The notes under the pieces were generated by a model. That model was not told where the DNA came from, made no database searches, and saw nothing but the letters and a program-made list of their open reading frames with translations. The position numbers and the translations under genes were made by a program. From Dactylonectria macrodidyma (lineage: Eukaryota > Ascomycota > Sordariomycetes > Hypocreales > Nectriaceae), in the NCBI GenBank assembly GCA_020744425.1, contig JAGMUV010000013.1:930001-994000 (forward strand): DNA of 64,000 nucleotides, read 5' to 3'. Of this stretch, positions 45,129-54,867 are shown piece by piece (within the stretch, counting starts at the first letter, position 1; each line of letters begins with the position of its first letter).

Positions 45129-46397
45129 TAGTACCTCCCTAACGGCCCTGAAATTAATCACGGCCTAAAAGAATGCCCAGGGGCACGGCTAAGGTGAAGT
45201 TGTCCACAAATCGACTGAAGCCGCCAAGTGAAGGTTAACACGCAGACATCTTAACTTCAAGATCGAACTCAGACATGTGTTTTGATCAACGTGTACAATT
45301 ATCTGTCAAAATCGGGAGGAGTGCCTCTGGGAAGATCATTAAGGAAATATGAGATTGGCGAGTCAGTTGGACCCGACAATTGGTGGATATGGTTCCACGG
45401 GAAGCCAAATGTGAAGCTTCGCTGAAGCTATGGTGGGACTAACATACGAACTCTCAGGAGGATCGTGCATTTCAGGACCAATGGGATGTTGAAGAAGGCT
45501 CCGAAAGACCCGAGAGCTGGAACAGTGCATGCAGTCCATGATGGGCACAGCCAGCATCCCATCCCAAAGGGGGTGTCCATGCCGCAAAAGTGGTGCTGGA
45601 GGCGTCGATAGTTGATTCGGAACTTTGACATCCAGCAGTCAGATGCTGACAGGCGGGCTTTCCACATTTAGCCGATGAGAATGTCAGAAAATGTTCCGAG
45701 ACTCGTCATGGCGAACACCAAGCTGAACGGTGAAGCCCCACTAAATGTTTCATCACCGATAGTGTGTGTTATGGCGTCGGAGTCATTGTCCGATTCCCGC
45801 AAATCGGTAGCGAAATCGGGCTATTTGTACTTGGCAGTTGGATGTCGACGACTGCTGGGATCGTACTCGGCTAATTATGCGTGCTAACGGGTAATATGGA
45901 TCTCTTTTGAAACTATGGCTGTTCCAACTGCTTTCAGCTCATGTTGCGAACGTGCGTGGGCCTCCTGGGAAAGGAAAACACCGCGCACACTAAGAACAGC
46001 TATTAAAGAATAAGCAAATAATAGTAGCTAAATTATGATTAAATTAGGATATAAAATATTTCTAAAAAGGATCATAGAGTGAATCAATGTAGATATAAAT
46101 TAGCATTCTATATTGAATTTGCTAAATTAATTCCAAGGGCACAAAGTATCGTAATGCTTTGTGGTGTGTGGTGTATTTCTTCGGCCCCCCCTTGGTACGC
46201 AACTGTAGCCACACTTAAGGAGTTGCACCGCCACACCACTCTAGCCTCCACGACGCGTGAACCTTTTGCGGCGCGTCTTCCTTTGTCGACGCCCATACAA
46301 GCTTGTGCCACCAGGGAGCCTCCTTCAAACCAGCCCACTTCTCAGATCTCAGCTCGCCCTACAACGAACAGACACAGAAAGGACCGAGACAGTCAAC
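45129..46397. other. Intergenic with a very AT-rich patch
   Basis: No supported gene. Bases 45999-46135 are about 75-80% A+T, unlike the flanks, and look like decayed repeat or a matrix-like spacer. The last 150 nt before 46398 is the nse1 leader. Confidence 0.45.
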
Positions 46398-47369
46398 ATG
46401 GGTGACTCTCGTTATTCCGACGGGAATCGGGCATTCCTTCAGGCACTCTTGGCGCGAGGAACCATGACGTTTGAAGAAGCTCGCCCCGTCCTCGCAGAAA
46501 TCTTCACCGCGGACCGAGGAGATGACACCGAGGTTCGACCAGACCAAGTTACCCAAGAGGAATTCAACAAATACATCGACATTGCTTCAGAAGCAGTCTC
46601 GCTCTTCGATTATGAAATTAGGAGTACTATTCATCAAGTCACGAAGAAGCGTATTTATGCCCTGGTCAACACCACTTCCGACCCACAGACCCAGCTCGCG
46701 ACGACATACAGTGCCGATGAATTGTCATTCATCAAGCGAATCCTCGATAACATGTTCGAAAAATACAATACCCCTCGGATGGAGGTTCTCGCTGTCACCG
46801 AGATGCAAGCTATTAAACAAGCACGGCCGGATCGAAGGCAGAGTCGCGTCGATCCAGATGCACAGACACAAACGCCAGGGGACAAGGGTCTGAAGCACAG
46901 CGAGGTTGAAAGTGTCCTGGCAAGCTTGGTCGAAGGAGGCTGGTTCGAGAAGAGCGAGGAAGCTTTCTACAGCCTGTCACCACGGGCTTTGCTGGAACTG
47001 CGGCCGTGGCTTGTCGAGACATACAATGACGCAGATGCTGACCCCAACGAGTGGCAGAGGATAAAATTTTGCGAGGCCTGTAAGGATATTGTTACAGTTG
47101 GCCTGCGATGCGTCGAGCAGGACTGCAATTTCCGACTGCACGATATTTGCGAAGAGGCATTCTGGCGGACGCGCAGGGAGAAGAAGTGCATAAAATGCTC
47201 AACCCAATGGACCGGCGAAAAGTATACTGGCGAACGAGCCGTAACGATGACAGAGGCCTTCCAGAGAGGCCGAAGGCGAGGAGGCGGCTGGCGAAGAAGT
47301 ACACTGGCTGAAGAGGTTATTCGCGAGGTGGGGGGCGGAGAAGAGGATGCTGATGCTGATGACGAATGA
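46398..47369 (+). CDS. nse1: Nse1, RING-like subunit of the SMC5/6 complex
   Basis: Single exon, 323 aa. Works in the nucleus with Nse3 and Nse4 in the SMC5/6 complex for repair of broken and stalled replication; family members have weak E3 ubiquitin-ligase activity. Start MGDSRYSDGNRAFLQALLARG at 46398 is preceded by GTCAAC and is the first ATG in this frame after a long leader. The winged-helix part carries RAFLQALLARGTMTFEEARPVL and LSPRALLELRPWLVETY. The C-terminal variant RING reads C-x2-C (FCEACKDIV), C-x4-C (RCVEQDCNF), H-x2-C (LHDICE) and C-x2-C (KCIKCSTQW), the C4HC3 arrangement of Nse1. It ends in an Arg/Gly stretch (RGRRRGGGWRR) and an acidic tail. All key zinc ligands are present. 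Confidence 0.93.
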   Translation: MGDSRYSDGNRAFLQALLARGTMTFEEARPVLAEIFTADRGDDTEVRPDQVTQEEFNKYIDIASEAVSLFDYEIRSTIHQVTKKRIYALVNTTSDPQTQLATTYSADELSFIKRILDNMFEKYNTPRMEVLAVTEMQAIKQARPDRRQSRVDPDAQTQTPGDKGLKHSEVESVLASLVEGGWFEKSEEAFYSLSPRALLELRPWLVETYNDADADPNEWQRIKFCEACKDIVTVGLRCVEQDCNFRLHDICEEAFWRTRREKKCIKCSTQWTGEKYTGERAVTMTEAFQRGRRRGGGWRRSTLAEEVIREVGGGEEDADADDE

Positions 47370-47680
47370 ACTACCTTGGTTTACGGCTTTACTTTGATTC
47401 GAGATACCCATAACCTAAATGAAACACCATCTTGGCATGAAGCGGGTAGGTTATTAGCCGCCTTAGCTATCCTGGCGCCGAAGGCAATGGGAGCGACGAA
47501 GGTGATGGTAAAGATCAACGCACCTTCATATGGTTACTCATGATGCACGGGAGACAATGGGCCAGCGAGGCGTAGATCGCATCAGCGGATCTTTCCAAGA
47601 CGTCAAGTGGCTGGGCCTTACTATGGAGTACAAGCCATACCCCTTTGTTGGGGACGCCGGCGGGGCGCATTTTCTAGTAA
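47370..47680. other. nse1 3' flank
   Basis: No supported gene; probable 3' UTR of nse1 and short out-of-phase ORFs. Confidence 0.4.
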
Positions 47681-48094
47681 ATACCTCTACTGCTTCCTTT
47701 TCAACTCACGGACAAGCTAATTGGAAGACAGGCTCATGAAGAAAGACTGTGCAAGGCCCTTCGGAAACTGCCACAGCCCAAACGCCTCGCACTTACGATA
47801 TTTCAAACACAAGTCATGTACATAGTTCGTCGAATGAACACCGCAGAAGGACATCCAGACTCAGACGCAACAGTTGTGTCGACCGACGAGTACACCAGGT
47901 GGTATACTGACTTGATCCATCGCTTCGGTCTAGCATTGCCAGAGCTTCAACAGCTTTACATCTTGGTCAGGTTCCCTGCTGTATACAGAGGAATCAGGCC
48001 AGAGGATGGCGGTCAAATGGTCGTTGAACGTGTGAAGTTACAGGAAGAGTCTCTCCGGTTCACATTCCCGGTTGGCGTTTTTGGGGAAGATTGA
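47681..48094 (+). pseudogene. ORF fragment of an unknown protein, no clear start
   Basis: A frame open from 47681 (just after a TAA) to TGA at 48092-48094 gives about 137 residues with protein-like character: LTDKLIGRQAHEERLCKALR, LPQPKRLALTIFQTQVMYIV, DEYTRWYTDLIHRFGLALPELQQLYILV. There is no ATG before 47816, so either an upstream exon exists or the 5' end was lost. No family recognised. It lies at the left edge of the accessory block between nse1 and clr2. Could be the last exon of a lineage-specific gene or a truncated relic. Confidence 0.4.
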
Positions 48095-48376
48095 CCACAA
48101 ACAGAGCGCGCGGAGTGAGAGGGTCACTGGACAGCTCTTTGCCCGGATACCAATGAATTGATTCTTTTGGTACAAGGGGATGCGGAAATGGACCCTGAGG
48201 TGAGCAATTCTCCAAGCTTGGCGGCGGCTTTAGACAGGCGTCAATAAGTGAGTCAGCCAGTCAGTATTAGCTCAATAGAGATGGGCGCACTGTGATCAAG
48301 ACAGCGCAATAGTCGAAAACGAATCATGCTACTTTCAATCAATTTATCTCTCCTCTCTCAACTTTCATCATTTTAA

Positions 48377-49062
48377 ATGATCAAATTTCAGTACCACCAG
48401 CCCTTCAAGATGTCATCTCCAAACCCCGAAACTTCTAAGATGAAGTATTACCCCCGTTCAGAACTCTCGAGCCAGCTATTGACAACACATAGCCGATATC
48501 CCTGCGTCCAATGCCTTGGAACTAGTGCTGGCAACCCAGAGCATGCCTGCTTCCGAGATGAGGGTGGGTTTCTTCTTTTATTGTACTACTAATGTCCTAA
48601 TCAAATTCAGGACACCATTCCCGAGCTTGCAACATTTGCCGCGAAGCCGGTGAGCTTTGCGATACAGTATGTACTCCATTTCCATTGTTGAATCCTGCTA
48701 ATATGTCTAGCTTGAGGGGTCTGAAGGGGAAAGTCAACGAAGATACATTCAGGATATAGTTCCTTTGAGAATTGCCTGGAAGCTGGCGATTACTCACAAT
48801 GAGCCACAGGCAGTTATTAATCGAGTGAAGCTGCCTTTCCATCTTATTGTACTGATCATGTACTAATCTCATATAGACCGCCTTTATCTACCAATTCGAA
48901 GTGCCCAATGCACTCCAACGCATTCATCGGTACCGGTGGTCTCTCGAAATGTTACGACGTGGTATGCAGCTAAATGATGCTGCTTACACGGAAATCTGCA
49001 ATCGCAATCGGGCTCTCCTTCGCGATGCTAGATATTACGTCCGTCACTATACTCTTGAGTAA
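48377..49062 (+). CDS. Small cysteine-rich (zinc-binding-like) protein, accessory
   Basis: Four-exon model: 48377-48563, 48611-48666, 48711-48824, 48877-49062; 180 aa (169 if the ATG at 48410, MSSPNPETS, is used). Introns of 47, 44 and 52 nt with GTGGGT, GTATGT and GTGAAG donors; frame is kept throughout. The N-terminal half carries cysteines in a zinc-binding-like array: CVQC, then AC in PEHACFRDEG, CNIC, and C in ELCDT, with HH between. The C-terminal half is helical and aromatic/Arg-rich (LQRIHRYRWSLEMLRRG, ALLRDARYYVRHYTLE). The pattern C-x2-C...C...C-x2-C...C is common in lineage-specific fungal proteins of unknown role. Sits next to decayed mobile-element genes. Confidence 0.6.
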
Positions 49063-49306
49063 AAAAGGATTACTCTAGTAATGCATTATGGAAATGCCTC
49101 TTGGGATCTTTGCGCGAGGCGGCACGTTGCCACGCCAGGTCAGATGCATAAATGTTCACGATGCGTGGCTGGTCCCAAGTCGACGCGGCGCAGAGAGCGA
49201 CGGTTTAAAAAAAAGCAATAAAAACGTCAAGGTTATATTCTTCATCTGAAGCTTGAATAATCGTAACATGAGACCACCGTCATTACCTGACGCGAAAAAT
49301 AACATT
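49063..49306. other. Spacer before the 93-bp duplication
   Basis: No coding signal; A8 run near 49208. Confidence 0.35.
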
Positions 49307-49473
49307 AAAGTCCCACTTGACACACGCAGCAATTCTCCCTAGTGACCATCTCACCATCGTGATATAACGCCATATCTCTCAACATCACAACCGGACATCA
49401 AAGTCCCACTTGACACCCACAGCATATCTCCCCATTGACCGTCTCACCATCGTAATCTAACGCCATAAATCCC
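49307..49473. repeat. Imperfect direct duplication, period 93 bp
   Basis: AAAGTCCCACTTGACACACG at 49307 recurs as AAAGTCCCACTTGACACCCA at 49400. Similarity continues through CTCACCATCGTGATATAACG / CTCACCATCGTAATCTAACG to about 72 nt per copy, with a 21-nt spacer ending before the second copy. It lies in the 3' flank of the DUF3435 relic. Confidence 0.85.
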
Positions 49474-49650
49474 ATTGACACCTCGTCCATGATTGACATC
49501 TTAGGAAAATACCTCGTCATCATCCTCACCACTCCTTTCAAGAAGAAAGTATAGATCTCCGTACACGCCATGTTTCGCAGCCGCATGCGCCTGGTATAAC
49601 ACGCGTGTGGTGTGTATGTGGGTATATCTGCAGTTTGGATGTGAGCACCG

Positions 49651-52218
49651 TTAGTGCTTGAAGCGCAGTATTGGTTGCTGTTGTGGAATTGGGTGGGAGT
49701 CCCAATAATCATGGAGTTCCTTGTCGGAAAACCCGTGGACTGTTGTGAGATGAGCTCCCATTGTTTGCCAGAAGATGAAGACAGCAGTCGATGCCATGCA
49801 CTCTGAGCAGTTGAACCACTTAAAGTGGACATTTAGTTGGTGGAGATGTAGCTCTTGGCCGGTTTTGAATGCCTCTTTATCGGCACATTCTTCATCTTCG
49901 CACTGCTTGGAGTCATGTTCCTTTCGACGGTGAGCGTGTAACCGCGCTTTGGTCCTGAAACGAGCATCGCACTGAGGGCACTGCAACTGCGTCTGCTCCT
50001 TCTCCTGCTGGATCTGAAGGTGATCTTGGTATGCTGCACCACTTACTGAGGTGCACGTTTCATTGTGGCGAATAGCCAGCCGCTGAGCGGAAAATGTAGC
50101 GCTGCATCCGAATTTCTTTAGGGTACCTACCGAAACTGGTAACCCCGGATCGAGATGTATTCCCGGGCATCGAGATGAGTAGGTCTTGTTCATCGTAGCG
50201 TTTCCATTTTAACCTTGTTGTGGTATTGATAGTTGAGAAAAATGTGATGAACGTTGCGCTGTCGCCGGTCAGAGCTTCGCGATTGAGATCGAGCAATGGG
50301 GCTGCGTCGAGGAGAAGTGTCGACTCCACGAGCATCTCCTTCTCCTCCGAAGCTCGCCCCTCTACCCAAATACCGACAAGGCGGGCCAAGTCGTTGAGTA
50401 CCGGGTCGACCGGGACGTCTTCATTGGTATCAAGAGGATCCTCGTCTGAGGCGAGGGGAACTGCGTCATCCCTTGCGCCGTGAGGCGTGTATGGAGTAGT
50501 AGGTCCGAGAGGAGATTGTCCATCGCGCAGTGCTCGTTGCTCCGAGGTCCATGCGTCAAAGTCCAGTTGCCGTCCCATTTTCGAAGCTCTTTCTCTATAG
50601 TTCTTTGATGTAGAATCCAGCCCAAAGCGTGTACATAACTCTTCAACTCGATGGCGGGTTTGTCTTTTGCTGGGAAAGCCGCCGGTCTCCGACACTTCAA
50701 GCACATGCTTCCTCCCAGGCAAGGGACCAGCCGATAGACGCATATTCCACATATCGGTCCCCCTGGCGCCAATATATTCGTCGGTAACACCCTCGGTCAC
50801 GGTTTTTTGGCTATGGCCTAACCCACGGCGGGTTGCTTCGACGTTTGTGCCAGGAATCTCACCCAGGTGAGTTAGCTCTCGAGCAGCCCCCGCCGGATAT
50901 CATGTGCAGCCACGGGAACAAGAATGCCAACGAGTTGTGCAGCATAACGAATAGTACGCAACATGCGGTGACTCCCAGCTGGCTTTTCAAGCACGAAAGG
51001 CTTCCCATTGCTTGAATCATGTTTGCTTGGCTTCGAGCAGAGTACTGGGAATTCTGGCCGAGTCCAGACGATGGAATGAGATGCAGAACTTCGCAAGCTT
51101 GTGAGGAGGCTATCCAAGCTGGAGTGGGTGACTGCCCCAACCCGTAGCGCGCAGATGACAAGCAACTTGACAGGACAGCACATATTGAATTCAACATTGG
51201 TGATTTCGCCTATCTCCACGACTTGGTTTTTCTTTGGACCTGACCTAGATAAGCACCTCACGTTAGAGATATCCACTTAGTAAAAGGGTAGACCTACTTC
51301 ATCCCTTTCATAGCTCGTAAAGTAATACTGCCCACAATTTCTCTTTACCGTCCTCTGTAATTAAGGTTACCTTGATGTCCTTATGGAGAATGCATTCCTT
51401 TTACTGTATTTGTTACTTAGTGTCATGTCCCTAGCTCGATAGCCCAAGGCAGATAATAGAGCGATCTGCAAGGCTTGCTCGATGGGGCAGTCTTATGATG
51501 TAGTACTGCATTTCATTGCGTTTTGCATGATAGCAGCGCATATATGCTGGATGATTCTGTGTGTAATCCATTGTCTCTTACGACGTGCCTCCTTGGTGAT
51601 GACACCTTCTTTGAGTAAGCGCTGCAACAGGGACGCTTCATGAGGCCTCATCAGCATGCATTCCAGAACGTGAATGGAAACAGGGAAGGAAATACTCATA
51701 GATCCTCGCCCGATCATATGCGACCATCGTGTAGTCTTTGAAACGAAAAACGAAGTTCGTTACAAGCAAACGGACGGCCGCAACTAATGTTCTGTAGGCG
51801 ATTTGTCTTCGTGGCCAGGAATCCTTCCCTTCAAATGACGTGGAATCGTATTTAGAAACCTTTCCAGGTCCTCGGTCGTTGGCGTCACCTCAGGCCTGTT
51901 CGATGTAGTGTTAGCATATATTTAAATATCAAGCTGATGCGTAACATACTCCTTTCTAAGAGTGCCCTTGCGAAATGCATCAAATCGTCGAGCCCACATC
52001 GCAGCTGCTGCTTACTCGACAGGTGACGATACCGTTTCGGTCAGTGTCTTGGAGGCGATCTCGGAAGTTTTGTGGTCCTCAACTGCGGACTGCAGCATCG
52101 ATTCAATCGATGCAGCGCCTGCATTGGCGTATGGGTTGGGTGTTAGCTCTCCAACATCGACCTCGTCGGAACCCCAATCGGCATCAAATAGGACGCTCGT
52201 GATGGGCGGTGGACGCAT
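49651..52218 (-). pseudogene. Decayed DUF3435 tyrosine recombinase with C-terminal C2H2 finger (Starship captain-related family)
   Basis: Read on the - strand, the pieces in order are: ATG at 52218 and MRPPPITSVLFDADWGSD; a TAA at 52012-52014; AAAAMWARRFDAFRKGTLRK; a normal-looking intron (51949-51896, GTATGT...AACAG); PEVTPTTEDLERFLNTIPRH; a frameshift near 51650-51710; RLLKEGVITKEARRKRQWIT; a TAA at 51493-51495; CPIEQALQIALLSALGYRARD; shifts and stops near 51350-51430; VVEIGEITNVEFNMCCPVK, LLVICALRVGAVTHSSLD, LVGILVPVAAHDIRRG; a one-base loss in a C run (50887-50891); then LTHLGEIPGTNVEATRRGLG and GVTDEYIGARGTDMWNMRL. The WxKRQWI-, SALGxRAxD-, HDIRRG- and GH-containing blocks in this order are the DUF3435 layout. 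After another shift at about 50165-50190 a C2H2 region follows (CPQCDARFRTKARLHAHRRK) and ends at 49651. Several independent breaks mean it is not functional. Confidence 0.85.
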
Positions 52219-52467
52219 CGTGCGTATGGGGGCAAGGTCTAGAAGACCCCTGGTGTTTAAAAGAGCACTGTAGAGGGAAGACGGATGGGCCTCGAGGAGA
52301 AGAGAAAAATTGAAAAGAGAAGAAAACGTAGAAATTTTCTTGGGCACTTTCTGGAGGAAGAGAATAGCTATTCTGGCGGGGAAGAGAGAAGGAGCGATGA
52401 TGGTGGCAGCAGTCAGAGTGTGCCAATCCTTCCTTCCCTTCCTTGCGTGCTGTGTGATGCACTCACC

Positions 52468-53067
52468 TCAATCAAACAGATCCAACAGCTCTTTCAAGAG
52501 ACGCTCATCTTCATCGCGTTGATCTCTACCATCACCTTCGTCGCTCCCTTTGACGCTCCCATTGCCTTCGTCGCTCCCATCATAACTCCCATCACTTCCC
52601 ACTGTGGCCGGCTCATCGTCATCGTCTTCGTCTTCACCTTCATCTTCATCGTGGAACAGCATGGCGAAGCGGGCTAGAGACTGGTCCCTCTTTTCTTCGC
52701 CCCCCTCCTTTACAACAATGGCATCCGGTTCGACTTCGTCTTGAGGGCTCTCCTGAACCTCCGATCGTGTCTCGCCATCCCTGCCAGACCCGGATGTCTC
52801 TTGGCTGCTTTCTCTGTAGTAAGGCCTGCGTTTGGCAGCACGTCGCTAGCAAATTGTAAATCGTTAGTCATGAGGCACAAATAAGCCATTGACAAGTTCT
52901 TACCTGGATCTTTGGCGAGGTAAATTGCCCTAGAATCTTGCCACTCTAGTAGCAGACCATGCAGTACGCTCAGCTCTGAGCTTCGCCACGGCCTTCTCTT
53001 TCAATTCTTCCCATGTCCCTACCCCAGCTGCCTCTAGAACCTCCGGCCGCTACTGTGGCGGCGCCAT
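52468..53067 (-). pseudogene. Stop-interrupted acidic protein of unknown family
   Basis: From ATG 53067 (MAPPQ) one - strand frame runs through TAG at 53050-53052, RPEVLEAAGVGTWEELKEKA, VAKLRAERTAWSATRVARF, TAG at 52930-52932 and GNLPRQRS to a good donor at 52903 (GTAAGA). After the acceptor CTAG at 52846 a second exon encodes RRAAKRRPYYRESSQETSGS and an acidic tail (HDEDEGEDEDDDDEP) ending LLKELLDLFD at 52468. Exon phases disagree by one base, so the frame is also shifted. Both TAGs could come from CAG by a C-to-T change. The protein family is not known to me; it lies directly upstream of the DUF3435 relic on the same strand. Confidence 0.55.
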
Positions 53068-53224
53068 ATGCGATGACCGCTGGTATGAAGGTAGAGAGCA
53101 AGAATGTGCTTAAGAAGTGGCTAGTATGAATGGCAATGTGAACACAGAAGGCAAAGAGGAGCATGATTGAGAGAGAAGCATAGAAATGCGGCGCGAGGCG
53201 AGGCCAATCATAAAGCGCCTTTGA

Positions 53225-54034
53225 GGTGAGCGTGAATCACTACCACTCGTAACCGACGAGAATGACTCAGATTATTCAGATGTCGAAGAAGATGCCCCAG
53301 ATTATTCGCCCGTCGACCTTGAAGATTTACGGACCCAGCCACTGTCAAATCTAGCAAGCGGAGATGGAGATGAGGATGAATATGATTCCGAAGATGATGA
53401 TACTTCGGTGTCGGATTCGAATATACCTTCAAGTCCTTATAAATCAGGTCGAATACTTGGACGATCAGACAAAAATTTCACAGAAGAATGGCTCAAGAGG
53501 CTCTTGTCTCTAACTGATGTTGAGGTTTTCTTATCACGAGTTAATGCGATCGTGGACCAAGTCCGGTCAACCCTTGAGCGCCACAGGAACGAGAAGATTC
53601 TCATTGTCTCAGAGCTAGTCACGTTCTTGGACGTGATTAAAGAAGCTCTTCGCCACCAGGCTCGAAAAGAGAGTCTATTCGAGTTTGAGCTCGCAGAGTT
53701 CAATGGTACTACGCCTCTTAACGATAGGGCTGATATCACTTACCGCTTCAATCAGCCATTTAGTAGGCCGATGGTACTCCTACTCAGTGCAGGTGCAGGC
53801 GGGACGGGTTAAAATCTAGCAAGGGCTTCGCATATCATCATTTCGGAGCCTTTCTGGCAGCTAGGAAAACGAGAACAGGTAGTTGGTCGGGCATACCGGA
53901 TGCCACAGGAGAGGACGGTGTATGTTTGGGAAATGGTCGCCAAACCGTCAGATATTGATAAGCTTCTACAAGATGCGGTTATGAAGAAGGAGAGCTTCAC
54001 CCAGGATGTGATCATTTTTTATACGAGAGGATAG
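53225..54034 (+). pseudogene. SNF2-type helicase, C-terminal domain fragment with an in-frame stop
   Basis: One + strand frame from 53225 to TAG 54032-54034, broken by TAA at 53810-53812. It begins with an acidic linker (SGDGDEDEYDSEDDD), then the RecA-like lobe 2 of SNF2 ATPases: ERHRNEKILIVSELVTFLDV (start of the helicase C domain), then VLLLSAGAGGTG-stop-NLARASHIII (motif V region), then EPFWQLGKREQVVGRAYRMP with motif VI (Q-x2-GRA-x-R) and TVYVWEMVAKPSDIDKL. The N-terminal ATP-binding lobe (Walker A, DExH) is not present upstream. So this is a truncated relic of a chromatin-remodelling or repair ATPase, probably an accessory copy. No start codon precedes the acidic linker in frame. Confidence 0.75.
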
Positions 54035-54867
54035 TCATGCGTTTATCATGCCACGCATTCCGCCACGCAACGAGGTTGATATTTAGGTAGCAGAGCAATG
54101 CATTCGCATTACGCCTCGGCATGCAATCGTCAAGTGCTAAAGGCTGGGGCGAGGATGCGTTGAAGGCGGATGTTTTAGTTACAAGGCGAGTGGACCTTGA
54201 AGCCTTTGTTGCAGCATGATACACCCGCCTTTCTCCAGTCAAGAACAAGAAGGTCCGAGAGATGCTCATCGAGCTCTCCTCATGGACACAGGTGGCTTAT
54301 TTTGAGGCTTGCAATCGGGTTTACAGCCTTGGGGTAAGTCTGTTCGACATGAATCGTCTAGTAACGTGCTCACAACCTTTCAGCATATTCCAAATAGTTA
54401 CCATCTTGACCGAGGTACTTAGCCAGTCAAAGAATAACCGCAGTAACCTTAGCGATGCAGCGGACTTAAGTCTAGCAAAGGCCAAGCCGGATTTCCTCTT
54501 CTTTTTGCCGGGGGCGACACCGCCGCCGGTGACGTTTCTTGTATTCGGCACAACAAAACCTTTTCGGCAGTACATGTGGACTCACTTCGTTCCCAGGTGC
54601 TTCAAGGGAGCAGAATATCAGCGAGAAGCGAGGAAAGTACACGGCACAGATGCCACTCAGGGTTCGCAGTCAAGGGATGTGAATGTTTACGGTGCAGACG
54701 GCAACGCCGCGCATGATGGAACAAGCAGCCTCACGTCTGTTATGATGTTATCGAGTTTGAGTTATGGACCAAGGGAGGACGATGCTGTACCTATCTTGGA
54801 GGGTTCAAGGCCGGAAGCCGTGGGTGGTAGACCCGATGGCAACGCCGACGGTTCTCGTACAGTCTAA
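54035..54867 (+). pseudogene. Remnant coding sequence following the SNF2 fragment
   Basis: Two protein-like stretches: ALKADVLVTRRVDLEAFVAA-stop-YTRLSPVKNKKVREMLIELS (54140-54290), and an open frame to TAA 54867 containing PDFLFFLPGATPPPVTFLVF, TTKPFRQYMWTHFVPRCFKG. A GTAAGT donor at 54333 with acceptor CTTTCAG at 54383 suggests an old intron, but splicing leads into stops. In-frame stops include TAG and TGA that could come from CAG and CGA by C-to-T change. Family unknown. Confidence 0.4.

Noticed and set aside
52184..52462. Upstream extension of the DUF3435 relic to MPKKISTFSSLFNFS or further
   Set aside because: The extension has low-complexity Phe/Ser composition; the conserved part begins at MRPPPITSVLFDADW (52218).
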